DNA of 64,000 nt from Catonia carolina (Eukaryota; Arthropoda; Insecta; Hemiptera; Achilidae): positions 4,227,501 through 4,291,500 of the forward strand of contig JAQMRL010000011.1 of the NCBI GenBank assembly GCA_035578175.1, given 5' to 3'. The notes beneath the pieces were generated by a model. That model was not told where the DNA came from and did no database searches. It saw only the letters and a program-made list of their open reading frames with translations. The position numbers and the translations under genes were made by a program. Positions within the stretch are counted from its first letter, which is position 1; each line of letters opens with the position of its first letter. Below are positions 25,525 through 39,400 of the stretch, piece after piece.

Positions 25525-27471
25525 TCAATGAATAGCTGACATATGTCGTTTCAAAGTACTTCTCTGAGAATATTCATTTTCACAAATATCACACTTAAAT
25601 AGTTTTTCTCCTGTATGAGATCGCATATGAATATTTAAAGTACTTTTTACAGCAAAATCTTTGTCACATAAATTGCACTTAAATGGTTTAATACCCGTGT
25701 GGATCGTTTTATGTGTTAACAAAGTCCGGTAATGACCAAATGATTTATCACAAATATCACATTTAAATGGTTTGTCTCCAGTATGTATAACACTATGTGA
25801 TTGTAAATGACTTTTCTGGCTAAATTCTTTTTGACAAATATTACATTTAAATTGTTTTTCACCAGTATGGCGAAACATATGTCTTTCTAAATTGTGTTTA
25901 GTTGTACATTTATAATTGCAAATTTTACAATCAAATGGTTTTTCATCGGTATGAGTATACAAGTGATTTGTTAAACTAAATTTTAATTTGAACTCTTTGG
26001 AACAAATGTGACATTGAAATATTTTTGTTTTTTGTTTCCCTTTATTAATATTATGTACATTTAAAATATGTTCATTTAATTGAACTCTCTGCAGAAATAT
26101 TTCCCCGCATTTTTCACAAGTAAAGCTTTTAAAATTACTATGTTTCATTACATGACATTTTAAAGTAGTTTTTGTAATACAAATTTTCCCACATAATTCA
26201 CACACAAAATTTTTATCATTTAATTCATTTACTTGGTTCTTATCATTGTCAATTGATTTATTTAAACGTTCTCTAATATCAAATTCATTGATAACACATT
26301 GCTCATTGGTATGTTTTGCCATGTGTTCATCTAAATGAACTTTTTGTGAATATGTGTTTCCACACATTTCACACATGTATGGTTTTTCACCAGTGTGAAC
26401 AACTTTATGCCTTTCTAAGTTAAATTTTAGTGAAAATTCCTCGTTACATAATTCACATTTAAAAGCTTTTATTCCTGTATGTACTAACATATGTGTTTTT
26501 AATGACCTTTTAAAATGAAATAATTTATTACAAACATTACATTTATATGTACGTAAATTTGTATGACGTTTCATATGAATTTTTTGTTCAGCTTTTCGAT
26601 TATATTGTTGCTGACAAACAGTACACTTTAGTTCTACGATATGAACAGACATCATATGTTCAAATAAACGAATTTGAGATTCAAATTCTAAATTACAAAT
26701 CTCACAGATGAATTGATCCAAATTTTCTATATGGTCTGCTGAATGTTTTCTGAATTCAGTTTCTTCAATAAACTCTATGTTACAAAAATAACAGCGAAAT
26801 TCACTTTCCACTGTGTGGACCTGTTGCTGATGATTTTTCAAAGTATAATTACATGAAAATTTTTCACCACAAACTAAACATATATTTGATAATGAACGAT
26901 GACTCTTTAAATGTTTATTAAATAAGTATTGTTTGCTAAATTCTTTTCCACATTTATCACACATAAAATAATCATTTTTCTTTTTACGTCCACGACATTT
27001 TATAACATTACCAGAATTTTTAGTTTCATAATCTTGCAGTGAATTGTCTAATGATTTAGAAGTTACAAAGTTTTCTAATTTTGGCTGTTCAGTCAATTCC
27101 ATCTCACATAAATTGTTAACAAAATTTTCTGTTATAGATTGTATATTTATAAATTCTTCGAATTCAATTTGTTCTTTAAATTTCGTTTTACATTTCTTAT
27201 TCTTAATTTTTGATTTTATTTCATGTATTACTATAGGTTGTTTAATACTAGTGTATTTTAAAATACCTTTCTCACAAATTTTATTAATATTAAAAATTGT
27301 ATTATGTTCAGTTGGTTCGGAATTTAATTTGCTTTTATTTGTGTTTTTAATGCAGTTTTCATGGTAGCATTCGAAAATTTCAATCATTCCTTTAACAGAA
27401 AAATGAAAATGCTTTTCAGTACTTTCACTGGCTTCACAAACCTCTGAACATTCATTGTTTTTTTTTTCAAT
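25525..27471 (-). CDS. distal terminal exon: 16 C2H2 zinc fingers
   Basis: The acceptor is TTTATTTTACAG before ATTGAAAAAAAA (27471), and the exon is open for 648 codons to a TGA at 25527-25525. The exon starts IEKKNNECSEV. A basic AT-hook-like CRGRKKK precedes the array. I count 16 fingers, first YFMCDKCGKEFSKQYLFNKH and last FKCDICENEYSQRSTLKRH, each with Cx2Cx12Hx3-4H. The linkers in the later fingers are TGEKP-like (TGEKPY, TDEKPF, TGDKPF, TGIKPF). The in-frame ATG at 27387 is internal, because the frame continues upstream to the splice site. Confidence 0.92.
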   Translation of the reverse strand: MEKKNNECSEVCEASESTEKHFHFSVKGMIEIFECYHENCIKNTNKSKLNSEPTEHNTIFNINKICEKGILKYTSIKQPIVIHEIKSKIKNKKCKTKFKEQIEFEEFINIQSITENFVNNLCEMELTEQPKLENFVTSKSLDNSLQDYETKNSGNVIKCRGRKKKNDYFMCDKCGKEFSKQYLFNKHLKSHRSLSNICLVCGEKFSCNYTLKNHQQQVHTVESEFRCYFCNIEFIEETEFRKHSADHIENLDQFICEICNLEFESQIRLFEHMMSVHIVELKCTVCQQQYNRKAEQKIHMKRHTNLRTYKCNVCNKLFHFKRSLKTHMLVHTGIKAFKCELCNEEFSLKFNLERHKVVHTGEKPYMCEMCGNTYSQKVHLDEHMAKHTNEQCVINEFDIRERLNKSIDNDKNQVNELNDKNFVCELCGKICITKTTLKCHVMKHSNFKSFTCEKCGEIFLQRVQLNEHILNVHNINKGKQKTKIFQCHICSKEFKLKFSLTNHLYTHTDEKPFDCKICNYKCTTKHNLERHMFRHTGEKQFKCNICQKEFSQKSHLQSHSVIHTGDKPFKCDICDKSFGHYRTLLTHKTIHTGIKPFKCNLCDKDFAVKSTLNIHMRSHTGEKLFKCDICENEYSQRSTLKRHMSAIH

Positions 27472-30400
27472 CTGTAAAATAAAAAAAAGAACTGTTACCT
27501 ATTTTGCTTGCATCAACGGATTATTTAGTTTCTTAGATGACAAAGGCACAAAATGGATAAAACATAGTAGAGTAAACCCTGGTATGAGTATAATACTGGG
27601 GCAGAGTCCGATTCGTTGTATCCTTCAGCATAAAGTTAAGACTACAATAAAATATTCACGTTACACCCATATTCAGCAAAAATAAAACTGAAATGCAATA
27701 TTGTATAAATAATAATAATATACAATTAATAATGAACATTAAGAACTACGATTCAATCCTTTGCGAAAAAATCATGGAGGAAGTTGCTCTCTGGAATTTC
27801 CCAATCTCTTTTATGTATTAATAATAGCAAAAAGTGACAAAAATATGATGGGTTCGCAAATAATTTCATAGCAGTAACAATATTTTCAGCACTTTAAAAA
27901 TTTAAGATGTCATGGGTTTAGATTTTTCCACTTTTCATATTATTGTTTACCTTTTTGTGTTCATGCCGAAATTACCCGTTCAATAAATGTGATTTTCTTT
28001 CAATTCCTTCCACTGACACCTCCCATAAACAGCAATTAAAACACATTTCCTCTAAAAATTGTACAACTGAATCCAAAGTCCACAACATAAATGCAAAAAA
28101 ATCAAAAGCAATCACTGGAACGAACCGGAAAAAATGTGCATAGCAGTGAGTCACAATTTTTTTAGAATCCACATTAAAAATTACCAATGTTAAGCAACTG
28201 TGAATCCCATATCTGGCAGGATTCAAAAGACAAAGAAAATGCTAATCCGCAACATACCAGATTCACCATGACAATGGATCAAACAAAAAATACTTAGCGG
28301 ACAATTGTCCGTTGTACCTGAATTCCGTTAACGAAGGTTTTCTGTATAATTTTCAAATCAAATTATACACAAAATCATTCTTATGGTTAAATAATAACAT
28401 ATAAACTGTACAAAACTATCAGTTTTTAAAATTATTTTGTGAAAAAGGCATTATTAAACACTATTCAAAAACAACCAAAATTCAGCAAAAAACAAACTTA
28501 ACATACAAAAGCTTCATTTTTCAGTAATATTACATTTGAAAGAATGATCTTTTATGTGATCATTTAAAATATCAGTTCTGAATAGAAGACATATATTTTA
28601 TTTACATACGAGAATCTTTTCAGCACTATGAACAAACTCATTTCTAATGAAAATTCTCTCTGTAATCACCCACTCTTTTCCTCTGCTGATGTTACAACTC
28701 AATGCTAGTCCTGGTCTCCTTTAGTTAAAGCCTCCAAACATTCCTACCCTATGCCTCATTCTTCAGTTCCGAATTACCATTGCCACAGCTTCCTAAATGG
28801 CTACATCAACACATCTACTCCTGAACTTACCCCTCCTTCACTTACCGTGTATTTCACCCATCACCTGTTTTGAAGACTAAAAATGAACATGTCCCATCCG
28901 CCTAAGTTGTATACCTTTATTTCTAACACCACATCTACATGTTAAAAAACAACATATAATTCACTGTAATGCCTTTCATGCCAAATGCCACACTCCTTAA
29001 TTACTTTGAAAATTCTCAACAACTTTCTCTTATTAAGAACACTCAAGAGCATTTAATTACTTAAGTTTTACACCATAAAGCAGTCATTCTCAAAATTTAT
29101 ACACCCGCAGCTCCCTTGATCTACACATCATTTCCTGTGGTGCCCTTACTATGACCCAATTATTGTGCGGTACAAATTGTAAATTTTCATCACATACGTT
29201 ACATGGGTGATTCCATTCTCAGAGAATGTAAAACGTTTAAAAGGAAATGATTGTGTATGCCAAGGCATGGCACCCCTGGGCGCACACTTGGAGAACTACT
29301 GCCATAAAAGATTGGCAAGATCAAAATCCAACAAAGTTCAAATTTTGTGCGCTTATTAAATGCAAGGCTTTTCAGTTGTTTATAGACACCAAAAAGTAGC
29401 AATTATTTCCAAGCGTAATTTTTCAACTACCTTCTGTAAACAATTTAATTCATATATTGGTATTATTAGTTATCTCATGTCGAACAAAATATGTCACATA
29501 AAATTTAAATCATAAATTCCAGATCACCTAGATCTAAATGTTATAATCATACACAATAGCAATTCCTCTGAATGCATAATACCAATATAAATCAATACAG
29601 TAGGCCTACTTATACTTTTGTGTACTAAAAATCAGCTTAATTATTAATCATTACTAGAAGTAAAATATAAAACAATATTTTCCTTCCCTATATCTATTAT
29701 ATAAAAGGACAACCATGTCCTGGGTGATTCATTTATAGATCAACGCACAGCCGAAACTACTGACGCTACAGACTTGAAATTTGGAAGTTAGCTTTCTTAT
29801 GTTGTGTAAGCGCGCACTAAGAAAGAATTTTGCAAAATTTTGATTTTAAAGGGAAGAAATAGCAAAAATTCCCCCCCATTGATGCGAGGATGAGGAATCA
29901 ACGCGAAGCGCTACGCTTATGAAGTGGCTGGTTCTCCGTCCGACACACATTTACCCCCTCCATAGGCATATTCCATAGCATACCAGTACTTGTCGTTGCA
30001 CACTTTCAGACGGTATTTGAGTCACTGTGATAGCGTCAAAAAAACCGTTTTATTTAAAAACCGTTCTCAGAACGAAACGTACTGTGCTTTAGTCGTTACT
30101 CACCGTTCTTCTAAGAACGAATTTTGTTAACTTAAATCAATTATTTAATGATAGTGATTTGAAATCCAAGACCACATTTTCAGTAACTAAATATTACAGT
30201 TATTATATTGAATGTGGATCTAGGGCGCAGGCCCGAAAAAAGCAGACGGTATTTGACAGCCACCAAAACAAAAAATTACAAATTTACATATTTAGAATTA
30301 AATGAATTGAACGGGCTATTTATAAAAATTTTCAATTATTTCCAATTTATTGATTAAATAAATTTGATTGTAAATCTATTACGTAAAATCCTAATAAAGG

Positions 30401-33400
30401 ATTTTGCAAAATTTTGATTTTAAAGAGTAGAAATCGCAAAAATTTCGTCCCATAAGAAATACACATAGGTAGCCTATACTTATATATACTATGATTCGTT
30501 TACAACAGTAACAGTCGGCCTACACCGGATGTTAAAACTCGCATTTTATTCTTAATCGCATTCTTTTTTTGTCATCAGTCTCTTGACTGGTTTGATGCAG
30601 TTCTCCAAACTGTTCTATCTTGCGCAAGTCGTTTCATATCTACATTCCTGTAACACCCTACATCTTTTATAATTTAATTTAATTTAAAAAAGCATAATAA
30701 GTGATTTGTTTTTTTATGCTTTAAAGTAGTATTACTTATTTTGCGAGATACGAATCTCATTGCTTAGGTCACACAATGTATTTGACTGACATTGTAAAAA
30801 TGATTTTTACAACCGAACAATTAAAATTTAATTTGAAAAAAAATATGACAATCAATTCAGTAAAATGCGTACGGTAAAGTTATTTTCTTAAATCTAACTC
30901 AAATTAAAATAAAACAACAGTTATTTATGTAAATTCAGGCAGTATGCTATTATAATCCTTCTCTTTTTCATTTTTTCACTATAAGGGTCGATTCACACAC
31001 ATCCGTCACTTCATGTCTCAGTTCCGTCATTCCGAGAAGTATCAGTCACAGAAAAATATTCTTTCTTGAAAAATTAATGACATTGTCTACACTGAGCATC
31101 GGCACCGTCCCGAATTCGGCGCGTCAGTCTTGTCGCCCCGAACTGTCAAAATGATAATTTTTTCTCGACGATATTTTGTTTTTTACGGACGAGTTTGTCT
31201 CTATGTAAAGTGACAATGGAGTTTGACGGAAGGAAAACTGACGTACGTGTGTGAATACTGTCATAATTTTTGACTTTGAGTGGCCGTGCCGCTTCCGTTT
31301 CGGAACGGTGACGTGACTAATGTGTGTGAATTGTTCTTTATACGTAATTCCAAAAAAAATTATATTTGTGACTTAAGTTATTAGCAAATTAAAATACAGA
31401 ATCATAGACTTAAAGTAGCATGGGCGAAGCCACGACGGGCACTATCTATTATATAAAAAGAGATGTCCTGATTTATAAATCAAGTTTTCTAAGCTGTCAC
31501 TAAGAAAGGATTTTGCAAAATTTTTCTTTTAAATGGTAGAATTCGCAAAAATACCTTCCCATATAAAATACAGAGAGTATACTTAAACAGCTGATTCTTT
31601 GTTTACGTTTGCGTGGGCGAAGCCACGCGGGACCCGCTAGTATTCATATAAGTCAAGAGAAAGTAATATATTAAGAATACTACAAGAATTCAGCAGAAAA
31701 AGTTCTTTAAGATCTACGAATATTATTCTTACCTTGTTTACACAGTTCAGAGTACACTACAGCTGATTAACCCTTAAGGGTTTGTGACACAATATTACGT
31801 CAGAGGCATTGTACACAAAAAGTGCCAATGATGGAATATTACATTTCTGTCAAAACACGAACTTATTTTTGCTTTAAAACGTAATAAACATGACATAACA
31901 TAAACGTGTTGCAATTGTGCTTATTCGTGCACAAAATTTTAACTTAACACTACCAAATATAAGTTCAATTAATGGTTTGAAAACCACAATAAAACGGCTT
32001 ATAAATGATATAGTCACATGTTTTATTTTACAGAGACAATAGAAATCAAAGTACACGCAAATTTCATATAGAAAAATGATTTAAACCCGTACATTAAGAT
32101 GGCAATGTTTATCATAAAATACAGTAAAAACAAATTCAATTAAATATTTTTAACAGGTTAGCTGCTGTGAGATGCAATGCGATCCTCAGGTGTTCAACAA
32201 TACGGCCGTGAGGATCGCTGGCAATTGTCACAGATTTTCTGCACAGGCCGTGAGAATCCATGCTGGTTCCTCAGACACCATTGTGATTCATTCATCATAA
32301 CTTTTGTAGGCCTGCTAAGAATACATTGAATTTGTTGCAGGCCTATTAGGACTAGTGTCAAATACACTGTACACAGGCACCAACCGCGCGGCCAAATTAG
32401 TACTACACAAAAACTAAATCTACTGATATTTTGGTTATGGTTATTCATGTATAATGTTATAATGTTGTTTTCATCTACATTAGTGATTATAATATAATCC
32501 ATCCGTCCATACAAACTTGCGAATGTAAACTTGCGAATGTGCGAATTCTCAGTTTTACAGGAGACCAAAAATTAAATTCAATGCTTTCTTCTTTAATACA
32601 CTTTGTGTATTTTCGTAACTTTACAAAGGGTGTATCTCCCTAACCGAACAAGATACATATTCGCGAGTTTACTACAACATGCGTTGGGTTGTATACATCA
32701 GAATGCACTAACAAACTCATATTCGCAAAATTTGCACATTCGCGAGTTTACCATTGGAGGGACGATGTACTAATTAATGTTTGTGATAATATTGTAAATT
32801 AATGATAATACTGTTTAGTTTTTCAAATTCGAGTTTATTTTTTAACTACTATTGGAAGTGAGGATCACATGCGATACATGCGACTTGATCCGAGAATATT
32901 TTTTCTGGTAGGCCATGAGGGTCACGGGAGTTCCTCACAATTTTTTACTTTCTCTGGCCTATATGAATATATAGGAAGGAAAGTGGAGTTTTCATGTCGA
33001 TCTTTCAAAATCGAGTTTTCACCGGATCTACACATTTTCAGACCTCCTGAACCCAAAAAAACATGTTTTTAGCGATTGGTGTGTGTGTGTGTGTGTGTGT
33101 GTGTGAGAACAGAATCTCAAGAACGGAACATCATACGAACTTGAAACTTAAGTTAGATACTACTACCGGACCCGACACAAACATTTTCATCAAACTCGGT
33201 CAACCGGAAGTAGTAGTTTATTCGTGTCATTTTTCACTTTTAGCGATTTTCTCAAAAATGGCTGCTACGATTTTTTTAAAAATCGCCACAATTACTAAAC
33301 TTTTTATGCTCTACAAGATAGGGTAGGCACCATGTGTGCTGAAATTCTTGGAAAGGCTGTTTTCACGTAAAAAAATTGTTTTTTTAAGATTGCGACTTCA

Positions 33401-36400
33401 ATATGCATTTTACAGCAAAAATGTATATAATCAAAGTTGTAGAGAATTTAAAATCCTACAACTTTTATTTCAAACATTTCTTTGTATAACGCTTAGTTTA
33501 ATGGTAATTAACGATTTTCTGTTTTTTTCTCTTGAAAACGTGTAAAAAATCAATTTTTTACAGATTTCAGCCTTAAAATGCATTTTACGACAAAAGTGTA
33601 TGTAATCAAATTTATAGGAAATTAAAAGATCTACAACTTTTATTTAGAGCATTTTTCTCTACAGAGCCTAGCTTAGCGTGAATGAGTGATTTTCCGTATT
33701 TTCAAGCCAAACTGAGGTTGATTTTCATTTTGCATCATTCACTCATGATTAAAATAAGGTTATGTTTTTTGAAGTTAGTTTTTTTGTTTACTTTTAATGT
33801 TTTATTACTAATTATAGGTTATATTGTTAATTATTTGCATTGGCAATAGAAAATTGTGAGCGTTTCACACCAGATTTTTACTATTATACAGGGTGATTCT
33901 TGAAGTTCTCCCCCCACTTCTACAGCACATTGTACTAGTAAAAATAATGAAAAAATGTTATATAAACATAGGTCCGAAAACGCTTCGTTAGCGAGTTACA
34001 GCTAGCGAAAGTTTCGCCTGGATTTCAGTTCACCAGGTGAAATGAGGTCTTCCTGGAATTGTGGTAAGGTAGATTAAGGGGCAAATTCAATCATTTCTTA
34101 TGGTTTTTGATCTGATAAATTGAATAAAACAGGTCCCAGATCTGTAAGTTAAATAGTTTTTAAGAAAACCAGTGTCAAATGCAAAAAATGGAGTGAAAAA
34201 CTTATTTTTTCATCTTTGGGCAAGGATAACTGTGTTATTTCACCAAGAAACAGTTAAAATTTTTCAATAAAACATGTAGAAAATTTTATTCTGAACAAAC
34301 CGGTGTAAATTAAGTACACAGAAAGCGAATAGATGTTTGATTAAATGAGTTTTTATTCATAAGAGTACAAAGTAAAATTAACCGGAAAAACTAAAATGAA
34401 AAAATGTGTTTTTTTCACTCCATTTTTTTGCATTTGACACTGGTTTTCTCAAAAACTATTCGCTTTCTGTGTACTTTATTTACACCGGTTTGTTCAGAAT
34501 AAAATTTTCTACATTTTTTATTGAAAATTTTTAACTGTTTCTTGGTGAAATAACAAAGTTATTCTTGCCCAAAGATGAAAAAATGTGATTTTCACTCCAT
34601 TTTTTGCATTTGACACTGGTTTTCTCAAAAACTATTTAACTTACAGTTCTGGGACCTGTTTTATTCAATTTATCAGATCAAAAACCATAAGAAATGATTG
34701 AATTCGCCCCTTAATCTACTTTACCAGAATTCCAGGAAGACCTCATTTCACCTGGTGAACTGAAATCCAGGCGAAACTTTCGCTAGCCGTAACTCGGAAA
34801 CGAAGCGTTTTCGGACCTATGTTTATATAACATTTTTTCATTATTTTTACTAGTACAATGTGCTGTAGAAGTGGGGGGAGAACTTCATGAATCACCCTGT
34901 ATACTCATTATATGATATTTTATTGATCATATTTTGCTATTTTTCTGTGCGGCCACTGGTGAAAGTTTACTAATTACAATGTGGCTTGTGCAGATGGCTT
35001 ACCCTTATACATTGCGGCACCCAACGAGTTACGTTTTATTGCAATTTGTTTAAGCTTGAATCTGCTATGTAGAATTATCTCCTAAATTTTCTACAACTTT
35101 TAGTAAAGTTCCTGTACATGTACATTTGATAACATTAAACACATTCTTGTGATTTTTTAAAAAATGCCAATTTAATCTACTTACAGTAGAAAAAGAACTA
35201 TTACAAATTTTACACTTCAATTTCCTTGGTAAATACGTTTTCCTCTGTTTACCATTCCAAAGATATACCGAATGAGATTCTACATGACCATCTAACTCAC
35301 TCTGTAAATGCAAATTTTTGTTGCATTGATAAAATTCGTAAGGATGATTATGTTTACTTAATTCATAGGTGTTAGAAATGTTCTTTTTGCACATTTCGCA
35401 TTGGTATACTTTACATTCACTTGTAGTAAATTTGTTACTGCACTCATTACTTGAGTTGATATTATCAATACAATTAGATTTAAGACATTCAATAATCCCA
35501 GTTGTATTTGATATCTGGGAGTGTTTTTCACGTAAAACATTGTCATCAAAAACATTTTTTCTAAGAGTATAGTCCCAAGAATAATCAGTATTATTAGATG
35601 AACTACAATTCAGACCAGTCGTAGAATTCACTAAACACGTGTCACTAGTTTCAATCTAGAAAACAAAAAAGAGAATTTGTATTTTTGTTTGATTTGCAAG
35701 GACGTTAGCTAAAAACTGTTGTAAACACTCAATATTCCACTCTAAATACAATTTAATTTACCTATACTGAAAAGTAACGCTAATTAGCACTAAAAAGAAA
35801 TTATAATTTTTATTTTCTTTTGATATGAATAGATATAGTATTCATATCAAAGGTAGTATTCATAAAAAATTTTTATTAATGGTTTTAGTGTTCTACAAAC
35901 CCACTGCACTTTTCTACATAGTTGTCATGGTTTTAATTGAAAGAGGAAACGGTCGCTAGGTGTAAGGTTCGGATCGTAGGGTGGGTGATGACAAAGTTCC
36001 CAACCAAAATATTGAATCTCCTCCTAGGTTGAGGCAGAAGTGCCTTGTCATTGAGTAGGATTATTCCAGACAACAGTTTTCCACATTGTCGATTCTGGAA
36101 CGCACATTTTAGTTTGGTGAATGTTTCACAGTACACATTAACAGTATTTGTTGTCCTACATTCCACGAAACCAACCAAAAGAACACCTTTTTCATTCCAG
36201 AAGATAGCCATTATTTTCCGACTCGAGTATGGAGATTGTTTGAATCTTTTTAGTTTTGGTGAAGTTGAATGCCACCATTGCATTGACTGTTGTTTTGTTT
36301 TTACATTGACGTAAAATATCCATGTCTCATCACCTGTAACAATGTAGGAAAACAAGTGGGAGGAACTCAAGACTGTCACGGTCAACTGAAGAGGGGTTAA

Positions 36401-39400
36401 AAAAGCTGGTGCAGTATTACAAAAATACTAGAAGTGAATGGCAACAAATAAGTAGAAAAGTGAAGCCGATTTATATGAAATTAAAATCATCAACAAAAAA
36501 ACTGTTTAATAAATATTTTCTAAGACCAAACAAACAGCCCTTACTTTACAGGTATGGACCATTTTGAATTTTGTAATTTCCGCATACTTTATTATCAAAA
36601 ATATCATTTTATTGAATTTTTAATAAGTACATATACAAGGTATGGTTAGCAAATAACAGAATGATTTTTTTATTTAACTTTGAAACCTTATCACTTTCAA
36701 TAATCATACATCCTTTCTCAATACCTACAAATCTGAGTTTTTAACTGTTGCAAGCAATGTTGCAGATCATCTTCTAATAAGACCATCATCACCTACATCG
36801 CTTTTTTCACCCTAAAAAAATATTATGGGTAGGTACAACCCAGACCACTCAGAGTGTATCCATATAACAGTAGTTTAACTGCCCTACACCCAGCAAACCG
36901 AGAGGCATTTGGGGCAAATGGATACGTGGTGAGTTATATAAGGCACACTTTAGAGGCAGTGGCTCTACGATCTCTACACCGACTCAACATCAAACATGGC
37001 CGAAGGAAATTAGACATAAATATGAAGCTGGGTATTGCCTCAGACTGCATGGGGCTTACCCTAAGAAACAAATGATGGATGCAATGTTCTTCCTGTCTGT
37101 CTTGTGGAAGACATTTAGGGAAGGATGCACTTGTTCGTATGGTCCATTGTAAAAGAGAGTGACATATGACTCCCCTTCGAAGTAGTGGTGCTACCCCGTG
37201 GTAACTCATGTCTGTGGCCAGAGAAATCCAGCTGAATAGGCACTAAGGGGAGAGGGACACTCCGTAGCTCACACCGCACCCACACGTTTGGAATAGGCTT
37301 ATAAAAACCTACATACCCCGATGTGGAAGTCGAGTCCATATTCATGAATCAGATCATGGTGGCACTAGTCAGTCCATCAGTAATGTAAAAAAAAGTCACA
37401 TGGAGCGAAGTTAGGGAGTAGTGTACATAGTACCAAGATAGGAATTCAATGGTTCCCCAAGAATTTCTTGAACAATGGTTCACTACGCACCAGTTTACTG
37501 TCTTGATAAAGAATCTGTTAGCATTGTTCCACATGTATTTTTCTTGCCATGCATTCAAGAAAAATGGTCAAAACCTCATTATAATATGTTCAATTAACAT
37601 TATCCCTGTACTTTTTTACTCTTTCTTCTAATCAACTTCTCTGCTTTTTCTCTTTATGGAAGCTCTTTAAGTAAGTAATCTGTGCTTTATACTTGCTTCA
37701 ATCCAATATGTTTCCTTAATTTATTACAGTTCTTTAAACTAGTGACTAGTTTTGTAAATAAATGTTGTTTACACACCTTGGAACTGTTTAGTTTTTTTGT
37801 CACACCTTGGAAAGTTTTTTTTGTCAACTGTTTGTCATCAATTCTGTACTAAAGTCCACAGATTTTTAGTCTTCATTTTCAGATCATTTCCATCAATCAT
37901 TTGCTTTTTTTATAATTCTTCCATTAATTATAAAATTGTCCATCCTTTACATTCAGACCCATTATCTTCAGGAGGATCTTTCTCTTGAATTCTCTACACC
38001 TAGTCTAGCCTTCCTGGTAATTTGTATGCATGTGCCTGCACACAGACACTCAGGTTGTTTGCTTGGCTTTTCCTTAACGATGCAAATTAATAATTATTTT
38101 TACAAAATTTAATAATGTTAAGTAGCTGAAATACTTAATTTTCTAATGAAAACCTATTCAGTAAATCCACACACACAAAAACAACAAGCAGTATGAATGT
38201 ACCTCCATAAAACAGTCTATTTTCTGATAAAACAAACAAAACTCCTAACACAATATTTAAAAAGAGTAGTACAAAGATAACCAAAATAATGTTTGAAGTT
38301 AATATTAAAAAATCCCTTTCACGAAGTGACGCGTCTCTTGGCTGGTAGCAATTTTTAAAAAGGCTTACTTTTGACTTATGGCAACCATTAGTGATTACTG
38401 TATAAGAGGAATCCAATGACACTACTTTTATTTCCAAATTTCGACTTTGATTTCTTGACTTCCACTTTTGGGCCACTTCCAGCAGAAACCGAAACTTCAA
38501 ACCTAATCCAGGCTTAGTAACTTTTTGTGTAGATTACGATTTCAAAAACCATTTGTTGCTATCTCAAGAAGTTTCGGGCATCTGGGTGTGACAGGTGGAC
38601 GGACAAAGGAAAATTATGGATGACAATTTTAAAAATTGTCACAAATGAAAACTATTACCATTCATATAACTTCCACACATTTTTTCACTATTGTGACAAT
38701 TAGTACTGTACAGAATGCTCTGTCATTACATAGCTAAATGAGTGCTCCAACAAAAAATCACTTACCCTACTACTTTTTCAGATATTACAATGTTCATGAT
38801 TTCAGAAAAAAAAATGGTAGAATTTATACTTCATTCGAAGGCAACTAAAAATGTCAGCAATGCGATTGAAAAAGAAACAACTTCGTTTTCTAAAAGAGTT
38901 TCCAAATTTTGATTACTCTATATTGAGGTTACAAGAAAACAAACAACTATATGTACTTGTTAACACTTAAAGCTCCGTCCAGTTTTCAAAAAGTACCTTT
39001 CTTAACCTCAGTTTTTATTAGATATGACATACATGAAGTTAAATAAGCGTAATACATCTTGCGCACAAAGAAATTTAAAACCAAAACTTTTGGGTGAATT
39101 ACTTACATTTAATAATATGTATAATTATCCATCAAATAATAATAGTTTCTAATAAAATTATCCATCTAATGTATAAATAATTTATCCATTTTACAGTACA
39201 TTATGTGAAAAGCAGAAAATAATTCAAAGATTAAACAAAACAGCATCACTAACCTTATCATTGTTATCCATAGTATCTTTCTTTGGTGAAAAGATTTCCT
39301 CTACTTCATCATTGTTATCTTCATTATCAGGTTTAATAATAAATTCAGGAGACATACTACCCTACAAATAAAAGAGAATCATTTAACTATTTTCAAAATG

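Larger units (their letters stand above)
27472..35064 (-). other. intron between proximal and distal terminal exons
   Basis: This 7.6-kb interval is removed only in the long isoform. It is dominated by transposons: a hAT MITE, Helitrons, inverted-repeat elements, the inverted CA-element and a ~1-kb palindrome. I found no further exon with matching phase and splice sites. Confidence 0.6.

Noticed and set aside
25346..25528. Minus-strand 60-codon frame just after the zinc-finger stop
   Set aside because: It overlaps the stop in another frame, has no zinc-finger pattern and is probably 3' UTR.
32194..32568. 124-codon minus-strand frame
   Set aside because: It overlaps the left end of an inverted-repeat element and has no recognisable domain.
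36854..37345. Overlapping frames in the GC-richer intronic patch
   Set aside because: I could not match them to any family or find flanking repeats; left as unassigned sequence rather than a gene.
38135..38500. 121-codon minus-strand frame with hydrophobic segments
   Set aside because: AT-rich reading gives leucine, isoleucine and phenylalanine runs; no splice support, no family recognised.
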